This document shows, one piece after another, positions 15,065 to 24,664 of a stretch of DNA of 64,000 bases; positions within the stretch are counted from its first letter, which is position 1; every line of letters starts with the position of its first letter. The position numbers and the translations under genes are program-made. The notes below the pieces were generated by a model, which saw nothing but the letters and a program-made list of their open reading frames with translations, was not told where the DNA came from and ran no database searches. Location of the stretch: positions 1,984,001-2,048,000 of the forward strand of contig CP108521.1 in NCBI GenBank assembly GCA_035999765.1, written 5' to 3'. This DNA is from Streptomyces sp. NBC_01231 (GTDB taxonomy: Bacteria > Actinomycetota > Actinomycetes > Streptomycetales > Streptomycetaceae).

Positions 15065-18000
15065 CTACTTCTCGGTGACTCCCGCCGAATCGAACGTGGC
15101 CACCTCGTGCATCGCTCGCGCCGTGCTCTGCACCAACGGCAGGGCCAGCAGCGCGCCGGTTCCCTCGCCCAGGCGGAGGTCCAGGTCGACGAGGGGGCGC
15201 AGGCCCAGCTTGTTGAGGGCGGCCACGTGGCCGGGCTCGGCGCTGCGGTGGCCCGCGATGCAGGCCGCGAGGACCTCGGGGGCGATCGCGCGGGCGACCA
15301 GGGCGGCGGCGCCCGCGCTGACGCCGTCCAGGATCACCGGCGTACGCAGGGAGGCGCCGCCGAGGAGGAGGCCGACCATCGCCGCGTGTTCGAAGCCGCC
15401 GACGGCCGCGAGGACGCCGACGGGGTCGGCCATGTCCGGCTGGTGGAGGTCGAGGGCGCGGCGCACGACCTCGGTCTTGCGGGCCAGGGTCTCGTCGTTG
15501 ATGCCGGTGCCACGGCCGGTCACCTCGGCCGGGTCGGCGCCCGTGAACACCGAGATGAGAGCTGCCGACGCGGTGGTGTTCGCGATGCCCATCTCGCCCG
15601 TGAGCAGGGCCTTGTTGCCGGCTGCCACCAGGTCGCGAGCCGTCTCGATGCCCACCTCGATGGCCTGCCTGGCCTCCTCGCGGGTCATCGCGGGTCCGGT
15701 CGTCATGTCGGACGTGCCCGCGCGGACCTTGCGGGGCAGCAGGCCGGGGGTCGCCGGGAGGTCGGTCGCGACACCGACGTCGACCACGCAGACCTCGGCG
15801 CCCACCTGACCGGCGAAGGCGTTGCAGACCGCTCCCCCGCCGAGGAAGTTGGCGACCATCTGGGCCGTCACCTCCTGCGGCCAGGGGGTGACCCCCTGCG
15901 CGTGCACTCCGTGGTCGCCCGCGAAGATCGCGACGGCCGCGGGCTCCGGGATCGGCGGCGGGCACTGGCGGGACAGACCGGACAGCTGGGCGGAGATGAT
16001 CTCCAGCATGCCGAGTGCGCCGGCCGGCTTCGTCATCCGCTTCTGGCGTTCCCAGGCCTCCCCGAGCGCCTTGGCGTCCAGCGGGCGGATCTGGGCGACG
16101 GTCTCGGCGAGCAGGTCGTGCGGCTCCTCTCCGGGCAGGGCGCGACGGCCGTACGTCTCCTCGTGAACGACCCAGGACAGGGGGCGCCGCTTGGACCAGC
16201 CCGCCTGCATCAGCTCGGGCTCTTCCGGGAACTCGTCGACGTAGCCGACGCACAGGTAGGCGATGACCTCCAGGTGCTCGGGCAGGCCGAGAGCACGGAC
16301 CATCTCGCGCTCGTCGAAGAAGCTGACCCAGCCGACGCCGAGGCCCTCGGCGCGGGCGGCGAGCCACAGGTTCTCGACGGCGAGCGCGGCGGAGTACGGG
16401 GCCATCTGCGGCTGGGTGTGCCGGCCGAGCGTGTGGCGGCCGCCACGGGTCGGGTCGGCGGTGACGACGATGTTCACGGGGGTGTCGAGGATCGCCTCGA
16501 TCTTCAGTTCCTTGAACTGCTTCGCCCGGCCCTTGGGGAGGGACTTGGCGTACGCGTCGCGCTGACGTGCGGCCAGTTCGTGCATCGCGCGCCGGGTGTC
16601 GGCGGAACGGATGACGACGAAGTCCCACGGCTGCGAGTGGCCGACGGAGGGCGCGGTGTGCGCGGCCTCCAGGACGCGGAGCAGCACCTCGTGCGGGATG
16701 GGATCACTGCGGAAACCGTTGCGGATGTCCCTGCGTTCGCGCATGACCTTGAGCACCGCCTCGCGCTCGGCGTCGTCGTAGGCGGGCGCGGCCGGGCCGG
16801 TGGACCGTCGTACGTCTTCCACTGCGGCCGTGCTCTCTTCCTCGTGCTGCTGATCCTGCTGGTTCTGCTCGTCCTGCTGGTCTTCCTGGTCGGCGGCCCG
16901 GGTGTCCAGGTCCTCCGCGCGTTGGGCCAGTTCGGGGGCGCCGTCACGGGGGGCGGGGACCACGGCGACGGGTTGCGGCGCCGACGGTTCCCGCGGGGGG
17001 AGGGTCATGGGGTGCGGAGGTGTCGGCGCGAGGTGGGGGGCGGTCGGGGCCGAGCCCTCCCAGGCGACGAACTCGCCCAGGGACTGGTCGGGTTGAGGTT
17101 CCGGGGCCGACTGGAGCGGCTGAGGCCCGGTGTCCTCGCCGTGCGCCGCGAGAGCCTCCGGAAGCGGAGCCTCGTCGTGCGGGGCCGGGGCGTACTCCGC
17201 GTCCGGGACGGGGGTGGCGGCCGGTTCGGTGAGGGAAGCGGCGAACGTCGGCTCAGCGTCGTGGGCCGCGACCGGGGCGGTCTGGGGGCCCTGTGCGTGG
17301 TGGGCGTTCGGCGTGAGGACCGGACCCTGCTCCGCTACGGCTTGTTCGGCCATCGCGGGCTGCTGCCGCGACGGGTCGGGATGCACGGCGGCGGCGTCTT
17401 CGGCATGCGGAAGCGGTGCCGAAGTGGCGTCCGGGAACTGCGTGTTCGCCGAAACGTCCGGAGCGGCCGGGAAGGGCACGGCCTCGGGGACCACCGACTC
17501 GTCACCGAAGGCCTCGGCGCTCTGGTCGGCGACCGGAACGGGGGCCGCGACCGGCGGGATCTGTTCCGCGTCCGGGAGCGGGTCGGCGCCCGGGGCGGGG
17601 GCGGCGTCGGGGAAGGACGCCGCGTCCGGGAAGGATGCGGCGCCCGGAACATCCGTGATGCCCGGCGTGGATTCGGTGTGCGGCGCCTGCGGCGCGTCCG
17701 GGGCCGGGTGCGCCTCGGGGAGGTGCCCTGCGTCCACGGCGGAGCCTTCACCGGGGGTGCCGGGGTCGACGATTGCGGGTTCCGTGGGGACGGGCTCGGT
17801 AGCCCCTGCCTCCACAGCGCCGGGGTCAAGCGCACCCGCCTCGGTGCCCGGCGCGATGTCGGCGGCGTCGGCTTCCACAATTGGCGCACCCTCGACCACC
17901 GAAGCGTGCGGGTTCTCAGCTCCCTGCTCCGAGGCGATCGGAGCGGGTGCGCCTTCCGGCGGCTGCCCGGCGTACGGTCCTGCGGCGTCCCCCACGAACT

Positions 18001-19324
18001 CACCCGCGTCCGGGCCGGCGTCGCTTCCGGCGCCGGCCCCACCCTGCTCGGCCTCCGTCGGCACAGCGGCCTCTGCCGGAACGACTCCGGCGTCAACACG
18101 GGCCTCCGCTCCTGGCGCTTGGCCGTCGTCCACGGCCGCCACGGCCGACTGCTCCGCCGCCGAGTCCGGGACACCGTCCGAAGCCTCACCGACGTCCGTC
18201 ACGGACCCGGCGGCCGGAACCTGGTCGGCGCCAGTGACAGGCGCCGCCTCGGAAAGCGCCTCGGGAAGCGGCTCGGCGTCGGACACGGACGTCGGCCCCG
18301 CAAGCTGGTCACCGTCCACGACCTGGGCGCCTTCCGGCCACTGTCCGGCGTCCGGAACCGGAGCGTCATGCGCCGACTGCCCGGCGTCCTGAACCTGGGC
18401 GCCCGGTTCGGTGTCGGCGTACGAAGCGTCACCGGCCTGCGGCGGTACCTCGTCGCCCTGCGGAACCTGCGGGTCGAGCCCTGCCTCCTGGCCCGGTGTC
18501 ACGAGGCCCGCCTCGGGGAAATGCTGCGCGTCGCCGTTCTCCATGGACGGCAGCGGCTCCCCCGCCTCCGCCCCCTGCGGAGCCGTGGCGGCGACCGCCA
18601 CCGTCGCAAGGCGGGCCACGGCGGCCAGGGCGGCGTCCGCGGCTTCGGCGGTCTCAGCGACTTCGGGGGCCCCAGCGGCCTCGGGGGCCTCGGGGGCCCC
18701 AGCGGCAACCACCGACTCGACCGGATACTCCTCCACCGGCACAACCGTTTCGGCAGCCGGGGCCTCGGTGCTCACCGGCGCCTGGACCGCACCCGGTACC
18801 CCGTCCTGCGGGGGCGTCGGCGCGCCCCAGGGCGTCGCACCCTGCGGGGGCGCCTCACTCACCTGCGGGGCGTCGAGGTACTCGGGGCCGGTCGCGAGCG
18901 GGCCGGACTGCCGTACCGGTGCGCCGACGGCGCCGCGGTCGGCGAGGGAGCGGACCGGGCTGGCGGAGGCGTCGGGGATGGGCGGGCCGAGGTGGAGGGG
19001 GCGGCGGGGCGGAGTGGGCACGACGGGCGGCACCGGCATCGAGTCGGGGATACGGACGGCGCTGAGGTCGACGGAGCCGCTGTCGCGGCCCGAGATCTCG
19101 TGCGGTCCCGGTTCGTGGACGGTCTCGACGACGGGCTCCGGGGCGGGCGGCGGGACCTCGTTGCCCCATGCGCCCTGGGCGCCGGGCAGCAGCAACAGGT
19201 CTTCGTCCTCGGCGGTGGTCTCGGAGAGGTAGGTGTACGCACCGTGCGCGGAGGCGCCCGGCTGATCCACCATGCCTGCGCTCTCCGGCAGTCCCTCGGC
19301 CGGGACCTGGCCGGTGTCGGTCAT
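15065..19324 (-). CDS. cobT: Giant fusion: low-complexity region + BluB-type nitroreductase + CobT phosphoribosyltransferase
   Basis: A protein of 1419 residues from ATG 19324 (ribosome site GAGGGG). Residues 1 to ~845 are acidic, Ala/Pro/Glu-rich and repetitive in composition with few aromatic residues. This part is probably disordered. Residues ~850-1070 are BluB-like: RRDIRNGFRSDPIP, AAHTAPSVGHSQPWDF and VGWVSFFDEREM. BluB breaks down FMN to 5,6-dimethylbenzimidazole (DMB). Residues ~1075-1419 are CobT: AIFAGDHGVHAQGVTPWP, EMGIANTTASAAL, GRGTGINDETL and catalytic Glu in GEGTGALLAL near residue 1386. CobT joins DMB to the nicotinate mononucleotide ribose phosphate, so one chain makes the lower ligand and activates it. 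Separate BluB and CobT proteins are usual in proteobacteria. Confidence 0.9.
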   Translation of the reverse strand: MTDTGQVPAEGLPESAGMVDQPGASAHGAYTYLSETTAEDEDLLLLPGAQGAWGNEVPPPAPEPVVETVHEPGPHEISGRDSGSVDLSAVRIPDSMPVPPVVPTPPRRPLHLGPPIPDASASPVRSLADRGAVGAPVRQSGPLATGPEYLDAPQVSEAPPQGATPWGAPTPPQDGVPGAVQAPVSTEAPAAETVVPVEEYPVESVVAAGAPEAPEAAGAPEVAETAEAADAALAAVARLATVAVAATAPQGAEAGEPLPSMENGDAQHFPEAGLVTPGQEAGLDPQVPQGDEVPPQAGDASYADTEPGAQVQDAGQSAHDAPVPDAGQWPEGAQVVDGDQLAGPTSVSDAEPLPEALSEAAPVTGADQVPAAGSVTDVGEASDGVPDSAAEQSAVAAVDDGQAPGAEARVDAGVVPAEAAVPTEAEQGGAGAGSDAGPDAGEFVGDAAGPYAGQPPEGAPAPIASEQGAENPHASVVEGAPIVEADAADIAPGTEAGALDPGAVEAGATEPVPTEPAIVDPGTPGEGSAVDAGHLPEAHPAPDAPQAPHTESTPGITDVPGAASFPDAASFPDAAPAPGADPLPDAEQIPPVAAPVPVADQSAEAFGDESVVPEAVPFPAAPDVSANTQFPDATSAPLPHAEDAAAVHPDPSRQQPAMAEQAVAEQGPVLTPNAHHAQGPQTAPVAAHDAEPTFAASLTEPAATPVPDAEYAPAPHDEAPLPEALAAHGEDTGPQPLQSAPEPQPDQSLGEFVAWEGSAPTAPHLAPTPPHPMTLPPREPSAPQPVAVVPAPRDGAPELAQRAEDLDTRAADQEDQQDEQNQQDQQHEEESTAAVEDVRRSTGPAAPAYDDAEREAVLKVMRERRDIRNGFRSDPIPHEVLLRVLEAAHTAPSVGHSQPWDFVVIRSADTRRAMHELAARQRDAYAKSLPKGRAKQFKELKIEAILDTPVNIVVTADPTRGGRHTLGRHTQPQMAPYSAALAVENLWLAARAEGLGVGWVSFFDEREMVRALGLPEHLEVIAYLCVGYVDEFPEEPELMQAGWSKRRPLSWVVHEETYGRRALPGEEPHDLLAETVAQIRPLDAKALGEAWERQKRMTKPAGALGMLEIISAQLSGLSRQCPPPIPEPAAVAIFAGDHGVHAQGVTPWPQEVTAQMVANFLGGGAVCNAFAGQVGAEVCVVDVGVATDLPATPGLLPRKVRAGTSDMTTGPAMTREEARQAIEVGIETARDLVAAGNKALLTGEMGIANTTASAALISVFTGADPAEVTGRGTGINDETLARKTEVVRRALDLHQPDMADPVGVLAAVGGFEHAAMVGLLLGGASLRTPVILDGVSAGAAALVARAIAPEVLAACIAGHRSAEPGHVAALNKLGLRPLVDLDLRLGEGTGALLALPLVQSTARAMHEVATFDSAGVTEK

Positions 19325-19702
19325 GCGTACCCCTCGCCCATCGGTTATTGCTTCTACGGCCGGATCACCCGGAACGGCGCACAGTCCGCCCCGCAGTGAA
19401 GAACGAGCGTGCGTGCCCAGCGGCACGAACGACCCGTCGCCAAAAGACGACAAAGCCATTAACTGGCATTGTCGCGGCCGTTGCTCCGCCGCGACAGCTT
19501 GATCCGCGACGGCCCGCTGTGGACTGCGCCACGTTGCGCGTCCTCCGGTTCTGCCGTACCACACCCACCCCAAAACGGGCGCGCTTTCTGGACATTGGCC
19601 TACGAAGCGCCGCGCGTCCGAATGCGGTACAACGATCGGCCAGCCTACCGCGAGCGGTACGACGACAGGATCACGGGGACAGGTTCCGGGACCGAACGGG
19701 AA
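19325..19702. other. Intergenic region between cbiET and cobT
   Basis: 378 nt. It includes a comparatively AT-rich patch (19438-19475) with a small dyad GCCATTAACTGGC, probably part of a cobT promoter. I looked for a cobalamin riboswitch B12 box on the minus strand and did not find one. The cobT frame stays open upstream to another ATG, but that extension has no ribosome site. Confidence 0.45.
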
Positions 19703-20932
19703 TCAGGCCGTACGGTCCGGCAGCAGGCCGCTGAGCAGGAACGCGACGCTCCGCTCGGTCTCCGTCCAGGCCCGGGTGTCGAGTTCGACGGACTGAACGA
19801 GGGCGCACTGCACCTGGTAGCCGTGCTCGGTCAGGTCGCGGCCGACGCGTTCGGCCGCGTCGCGGGTCGCCGCGTGGGTGACGATGCACTGCGGGCGGCG
19901 GTCGGCCACGGCCGAGACGACGGCCGCTCCCCCGCCGCCGACACGGACGACGTCCGGTTCGGGAAGGTCCTCCAGGACGTGCGGGGCGATGCCGCGCACG
20001 ATCTGCAGCTGGACCCCGAATCCGCGGGCGGCGGCCTCGGTGCGGGCGCACGCGGCGAGGTCCCGGTCGACGGCGATGACCGCGGCGCCGGCGCGGGCGG
20101 CCTCCGCGGCGAAGGCGCCACTGCCGCAGCCGATGTCCCACACCAGATCGCCGACGCGCGGTCCCAGCCGGGCGAGTTGGGCCGCGCGGAGCAGTTCCGA
20201 CTCGCCCTCGCCGAGGTCGCCGCCGTACGCCTCGGCGGGCAGTGTCCAGCCACGCGGTCCGGTGCCCGGGTCGCGTCCGGCGATCCAGCCGCCGCCCTCG
20301 GCGGGGCCGGCGGCACCGACGGGGCCGACCGGTCCGCCGATGACGATGACGACGTTGGGGTCGCGCCAGGTGTGGTCGGCGGCCTTGTCGGAGGTGACGA
20401 CGGTGACCTGTTCGCGTTCGGTGCCGAGTTCCTCGCAGATGACGAAGGTGCGGTGGACGCCCTCCATGAGGAGGCCGAGTTCGGCGGGGCCGGCGCCGGG
20501 TGAGGTGAGGACGGCGACCTTGGTGTGGGCGCGGCACACGTTCACCGCGCGCCGCAGGGTGCGCCGGTGTGCGACGACCACCTGTGCGTCGTCCCAGGGC
20601 ATACCGGCCCGGGCGAAGGCCGCGGCGACCGAGGAGACGGCGGGGACGACTTCGACCTCCAGGCCGAACTCGGGTGCGCGCAGGGTCCGTACGACGCCGA
20701 AGAAGCCGGGGTCGCCGTCGGCCAGCACGACGGCGGTGCCACGGTGGCCGGCGATGCGGCGGGCGGCGAGGGCGGCGCTGCCGAGGCGGATGCGTTCGGC
20801 GCCGCGCGGCACCTCGGGGAGCGCCAGGTGGTGGGCGGCACCGGCCACCAGGGTGGCGGCGCCCAGGGCTGAGCGTGCCGCGGCGGTCAGCGGCGAACCG
20901 TCCCAGCCGATCACCGTGACCCGGTCGGCCAT
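19703..20932 (-). CDS. cobL: Precorrin-6Y C5,15-methyltransferase (decarboxylating), CbiE-CbiT fusion
   Basis: A protein of 409 residues. The N-terminal CbiE domain (to ~210) has VTVIGWDGSPLTAAA, VVLADGDPGFFG and VVPAVSSVAAAFARAGMPWDDA. The C-terminal CbiT domain has the Rossmann SAM loop WDIGCGSGAFAAEAARAG. It also has VIAVDRD, PDVVRVGGGG and ATRDAAERV. Together they methylate C5 and C15 and decarboxylate the acetate side chain of precorrin-6 (or the cobalt analogue) in corrin synthesis. It is transcribed toward cobT and cobA, and GTG/ATG choice does not change the product much. The remaining cob genes are elsewhere. Confidence 0.92.
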   Translation of the reverse strand: MADRVTVIGWDGSPLTAAARSALGAATLVAGAAHHLALPEVPRGAERIRLGSAALAARRIAGHRGTAVVLADGDPGFFGVVRTLRAPEFGLEVEVVPAVSSVAAAFARAGMPWDDAQVVVAHRRTLRRAVNVCRAHTKVAVLTSPGAGPAELGLLMEGVHRTFVICEELGTEREQVTVVTSDKAADHTWRDPNVVIVIGGPVGPVGAAGPAEGGGWIAGRDPGTGPRGWTLPAEAYGGDLGEGESELLRAAQLARLGPRVGDLVWDIGCGSGAFAAEAARAGAAVIAVDRDLAACARTEAAARGFGVQLQIVRGIAPHVLEDLPEPDVVRVGGGGAAVVSAVADRRPQCIVTHAATRDAAERVGRDLTEHGYQVQCALVQSVELDTRAWTETERSVAFLLSGLLPDRTA

Positions 20933-21035
20933 CGTCTCTCAGTCTCCAGAGGGGGTGCGCAGGTTGTCGGGCAGCCCGGTAAGCGGGCTCCGTGAGGGTA
21001 CCTGGTGGACGTGGCCGGGTCGCGGGACCCCGGGG

Positions 21036-21674
21036 TCAGTTCCAGTCGGAGAACGAGGTGAAACCGCCCGTGTCGGCCAGCTGCTCGCCCGCTCCGTCCA
21101 GGTCCTCGGGAAGCAGGCTCCACACGATGAAGTCGGTGCGGACGTCGCTCCAGGTACCGTCCTCGGCGCGGACGTGCGCTATGCAGGCGTTGCGCAGGAC
21201 ACCTTCGCTGATACTGCCGATCTTCTGGGCGACCTGCTGGGAGGCGGTGTTGTCGGCTGCCGTGCGCATCTCGATACGCTCGAACTTCTGGTCGCCGAGC
21301 AGCCATTGGGCGGTGGCGAGGGCCGCTTCGGAGGCATACCCCTCACCACGGGCCCAGGGGGCGGTGACGTACGACAGTTCGGTGGACCGGATGTGCCAGT
21401 TCGTCTTGGCGAGCTGGACGAGGCCGACCAGCCGCTGGGTGAGGAACTCGGTGACCGCGAGGTCGAGTCCACGGCCGGCGGTGCGTTCCGTGGGGGCGTA
21501 CTCGGTGATCCAGGTGCGGGCCTGGTCCTCGGTGTAGGGCTGGGGGACGTCGGTCCAGGCTCCGACCTGTTCGTCGTTCATCATCGCGGCCAGTGCGGGC
21601 ACGTCGTCCTCGTCAAGGGGACGCAGCACCAACCGCTCCGTGCTGATGGAGATGTTGGGGAAGGTGCTCGTCAT
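21036..21674 (-). CDS. GNAT acetyltransferase, RimJ/RimL type
   Basis: A 212-residue acetyltransferase of the ribosomal-protein N-acetyltransferase subgroup. It starts ISTERLVLRPLDEDDVPAL and has TAPWARGEGYASEAALATAQW as the acetyl-CoA loop. It continues IEMRTAADNTASQQVAQKIG, the typical alanine/asparagine helix of RimJ-like proteins. The acceptor is unknown. ATG 21674 gives the family-standard opening; the upstream frame extension is not conserved in style. It lies just upstream of cbiET on the same strand but is probably independent. Confidence 0.85.
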   Translation of the reverse strand: MTSTFPNISISTERLVLRPLDEDDVPALAAMMNDEQVGAWTDVPQPYTEDQARTWITEYAPTERTAGRGLDLAVTEFLTQRLVGLVQLAKTNWHIRSTELSYVTAPWARGEGYASEAALATAQWLLGDQKFERIEMRTAADNTASQQVAQKIGSISEGVLRNACIAHVRAEDGTWSDVRTDFIVWSLLPEDLDGAGEQLADTGGFTSFSDWN

Positions 21675-21754
21675 GCGCCGCTCCGTAACCGTCGGGAAAC
21701 CTTCAGCCTGCTGAACTGCCCAGCATGCAGCATGTGCGCGGGAACCCGCACGAG

Positions 21755-21787
21755 GGGGGTCCACCCCGAGTCATGGGACGGACCCCC
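21755..21787 (-). terminator. Terminator of the metNIQ operon
   Basis: The inverted repeat GGGGGTCC (21755-21762) / GGACCCCC (21780-21787) lies about 50 nt after the metQ stop on the minus strand. Confidence 0.6.
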
Positions 21788-21835
21788 TGCGTGGTGATAC
21801 GCCGTATACGCGCCGTCGGCCGGTGCCGGCCGGTA

Positions 21836-22660
21836 TCAGAAGGACGCGAGAACGGAGCCGGCGTACTTGTCCTCGATGAACTTCTTGACCTCGGGGGAGG
21901 TCAGGAGCTTGGCGAGCTTCTTGACCCGCGGGTCGTCCTGGTTGCCGTCCTTGACGGCGAGGAAGTTGCCGTACGGGTTGTTCTTCGCGGACTCCAGGAC
22001 CAGGGCGTCGTCGGCGGGCTTGAGGTCGGCCTCGATGGCGTAGTTGCCGTTGATGACGGCTGCGTCCACGTCGTCCAGGGAGCGCGGGGTCTGAGCCGCC
22101 TCCAGCTCCTTGAACTTGAGGTTCTTCGGGTTCTTGACGATGTCCGCGGGGGTCGCCTCGTTGCCCGTCCCGGCCTTGAGCGTGATGATCCCGTGGGTGG
22201 CGAGCAGCTTGAGCGCCCGCGCCTCGTTGACCGTGTCGTTGGGGACCGCGACGGTCGCGCCGCTCTTCAGGGCCTCGGCGCTCTTGGCCTTGTGGGAGTA
22301 GAGGCCCAGCGGCTCCAGGTGGACCGTGACGACGGGCACGATCTTGGTGCCGTTCTTCTCGTTGAAGTCGTCGAGGTACGGCTTGTTCTGGAAGTAGTTG
22401 GCGTCCACCGACCCGTCCTCGGTCGAGGGGTTCTGCGTCGTGTAGTCGGTGAACTCCTTGACTTCCAGGTCGAGTCCCGCCTTCTTCGCCAGGTTGTCCT
22501 TGACGTAGTTCAGGATCTCGGCGTGCGGGGTCGGGCTCGCGGCGACGACCAGCGGTCCGCTGGTGTCGGCGGAGTCCGTGTCCGAGCCGCAGGCGGTGAG
22601 ACCCAGGGTGAGGGCTCCGGCGGCGAGGACAGCGGTGGTGAACTTTGCGGTGTTACGCAC
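21836..22660 (-). CDS. metQ: Methionine-binding lipoprotein MetQ
   Basis: A 274-residue NlpA-family lipoprotein. The signal (RNTAKFTTAVLAAGALTLG) leads to lipobox LTAC at about residues 21-24. The mature part has PLVVAASPTPHAEILNYVKD and ANYFQNKPYLDDF. It also has VTVHLEPLGLYSHK, VAVPNDTVNEARALKLL and NGNYAIEADLKP, all typical of MetQ. It delivers L- or D-methionine, or its derivatives, to MetNI. GTG 22660 is preceded by GGAAAGG. It is the last gene of metN-metI-metQ, 65 nt after metI. Confidence 0.93.
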   Translation of the reverse strand: MRNTAKFTTAVLAAGALTLGLTACGSDTDSADTSGPLVVAASPTPHAEILNYVKDNLAKKAGLDLEVKEFTDYTTQNPSTEDGSVDANYFQNKPYLDDFNEKNGTKIVPVVTVHLEPLGLYSHKAKSAEALKSGATVAVPNDTVNEARALKLLATHGIITLKAGTGNEATPADIVKNPKNLKFKELEAAQTPRSLDDVDAAVINGNYAIEADLKPADDALVLESAKNNPYGNFLAVKDGNQDDPRVKKLAKLLTSPEVKKFIEDKYAGSVLASF

Positions 22661-22725
22661 GAAAAGTGCCTTTCCTTTTGGGTGGAGCGATCCCGTGTGG
22701 GGTGAACGGGAGGACGAGAAGGGCT

Positions 22726-23469
22726 CTACGCGACCTTGTCGATGTCGGCGGAAGCGGACGACGGCCCCTTCGCCTTCAGCAGGCGCAGCCTCGGGGCGGG
22801 GCCCGACTGACCGCCCCGCCTGTGCAGCGAGCGGGCCGCGTAGTCGCCGGCGAACTGGATGACGGAGATGACGACGGCGAGGATCGCCACGGTGATCCAC
22901 ATCAGCTCGGACTCGAAACGCTGGTAGCCGTAGCGGATGGCGATGTCGCCGAGACCGCCCGCGCCGACCGTGCCCGCCATCGCGGAGTAGCCGATGAGGG
23001 CGACGATCGTGGTCGTGGTGCTGGAGATCAGGGAGGGCAGGGACTCCGGGACGAGCACCCTGCGCACGACGGTCCGGGTGTTGCCGCCCATCGACTGCAC
23101 GGCCTCGACGAGCCCGCCGTCCACTTCGCGGACAGCCGTCTCGACAAGGCGGGCGAAGAACGGGATGGCACCGATCGCGAGGGGCACGATGGCGGCCTCG
23201 CGGCCGATGGTCGTCCCGGTGATCGTGCGCGTGAAGCTCATCAGCGCGACCATCAGGATGATGAACGGCATCGAGCGGGCGATGTTCACGACCTGCCCGA
23301 TGAGCTTGTTGGCGACGAGGTTCTGGAGCAGTCCGCCGCGGTCGGTGAGGACGAGCAGGATGCCGAGCGGAAGCCCGCCGAGGACGGCGATCAGCGTGGA
23401 CCAGCCGACCATGTAGAGCGTGTCCCAACACGCCTGCTCCAGCAGGGGCTGCATCTCAGTCCAGGTCAC
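22726..23469 (-). CDS. metI: Methionine ABC transporter permease MetI
   Basis: A 247-residue permease with about five membrane helices. It opens with DTLYMVGWSTLIAVLGGLPLG. The phrases VNIARSMPFIILMVALMSFTR and PFFARLVETAVREVDGGLVEAVQSMGG carry the EAA loop that contacts MetN. YSAMAGTVGAGGLGDIAIRYGY is the family signature. A C-terminal basic tail of ~30 residues (RSLHRRGGQSGPAPRLRLLK) is longer than in E. coli. Its GTG overlaps the metN stop by 4 nt (GTGA), so translation is coupled. Confidence 0.93.
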   Translation of the reverse strand: MTWTEMQPLLEQACWDTLYMVGWSTLIAVLGGLPLGILLVLTDRGGLLQNLVANKLIGQVVNIARSMPFIILMVALMSFTRTITGTTIGREAAIVPLAIGAIPFFARLVETAVREVDGGLVEAVQSMGGNTRTVVRRVLVPESLPSLISSTTTTIVALIGYSAMAGTVGAGGLGDIAIRYGYQRFESELMWITVAILAVVISVIQFAGDYAARSLHRRGGQSGPAPRLRLLKAKGPSSASADIDKVA

Positions 23470-24509
23470 TTGGCACCTTCCTTCACCAGCAGGGGCTCGT
23501 GGCCCGCTTCGCCCACCACGTCGATCTGCAGCCCCTTTTCGCGCAGGAATCCGATCGGTACGACGTTGTCCTCGTAGCCGCCGGGCAGTTCGATGCGCAT
23601 CCGGCCGACCTGGAGGCCGCCGACGGTGTCGATGGCCGCACCGAGGATCGATATGTCGATGTTGTAGGTACGCGAGAGCTGGGAGATGACCGGCTGGGTC
23701 GCTGCCTCGCCCTGGAAGGTGACGTCGACGACGGTGCGGTCGCTGCCGGAGACGTCGCCGCTCACCGGGAACAGCGCCGAGGCCAGTTCGGAACCGGGGG
23801 TCGCGAGCAGCTCGCTGACCGTGCCGGACTCGACGAGACGGCCGTTCTCCATGAGCGCGGCCGAGTCGCAGATCGACTTCACGACGTCCATCTCGTGGGT
23901 GATGAGCAGGACGGTCAGGCCCAGTTGCCGGTTCAGGTCGCGCAGCAGCTGGAGGATCGAGCGGGTGGTCTCCGGGTCGAGGGCGCTGGTCGCCTCGTCG
24001 GACAGCAGCACCTTGGGGTCGCCGGCCAGCGCGCGGGCGATGCCGACACGCTGCTTCTGGCCGCCGGAGAGCTGGGCCGGGTAGGCCCTGGCCTTGTCGG
24101 CGAGTCCGACGAGGTCGAGGAGTTCGAGCGCCTTGCGGGAGCGCTCCTTGCCCGACTTGCCGAGGATCTCCAGCGGCAGTTCGACGTTGTCCTGCACGGT
24201 CCGGGAGGACAACAGGTTGAAGTGCTGGAAGACCATGCCGATACGGCTGCGCGCCCGGCGCAGTTCACTGCCCGCACGGGGTCCGCGCCCCGCGAGGGCG
24301 GTGAGGTCCTGCCCGGCGACCGTCACCGTGCCGGCGGTGGGGCGCTCCAGCAGGTTGACGCAGCGGATGAGCGAGGACTTGCCGGCGCCGGACTGTCCGA
24401 TGACGCCGTACACCTCGCCTTCGCGGACATGGAGATCGACGCCGTCGAGGGCGGTGACCTCGCGGCCGCGCGAGCGGTAGACCTTGGTCAGGCCCGATGT
24501 GGTGATCAC
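23466..24509 (-). CDS. metN: Methionine ABC transporter ATPase MetN
   Basis: A 347-residue ATPase. Walker A is GQSGAGKSS; the signature is LSGGQKQRVGIARAL. Walker B is KVLLSDEATSALDPETT, and the switch His lies in LITHEMDVV. The C-terminal ~95 residues form the NIL/ACT-like domain (VVDVTFQGEAATQPVISQL), which in E. coli MetN binds methionine and shuts the transporter down (trans-inhibition). The family N-terminus MITTSGLTKVYRSRG points to GTG 24509. In-frame starts at 24524 and 24614 exist, so the N-terminus is uncertain. It is preceded by the Cys/Met leader peptide gene. Confidence 0.92.
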   Translation of the reverse strand: MITTSGLTKVYRSRGREVTALDGVDLHVREGEVYGVIGQSGAGKSSLIRCVNLLERPTAGTVTVAGQDLTALAGRGPRAGSELRRARSRIGMVFQHFNLLSSRTVQDNVELPLEILGKSGKERSRKALELLDLVGLADKARAYPAQLSGGQKQRVGIARALAGDPKVLLSDEATSALDPETTRSILQLLRDLNRQLGLTVLLITHEMDVVKSICDSAALMENGRLVESGTVSELLATPGSELASALFPVSGDVSGSDRTVVDVTFQGEAATQPVISQLSRTYNIDISILGAAIDTVGGLQVGRMRIELPGGYEDNVVPIGFLREKGLQIDVVGEAGHEPLLVKEGAK

Positions 24510-24664
24510 TGGGGTTTCCGTCACTGTCGAGTACGCGGGCGTGGGTGTGCCCTGTACGGGAGATGAAGGGTGCGCGGGCAGTTCGGTCACATACGGCGAA
24601 CGGCGTACGGACATGCCACGGCGGCTCGCTTCGGGCGAGGCTCAGGGGGTGGCGCGAGGGCCCT

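Noticed and set aside
15011..19399. A 1462-codon plus-strand open frame opposite cobT
   Set aside because: It lies antisense to the BluB-CobT coding sequence, whose domains are unmistakable. Long opposite frames are expected when the coding strand is rich in Ala/Pro/Glu codons.
19325..19702. Cobalamin riboswitch upstream of cobT
   Set aside because: No B12-box-like sequence was found on the minus strand. Length would permit one, but the conserved elements are absent.
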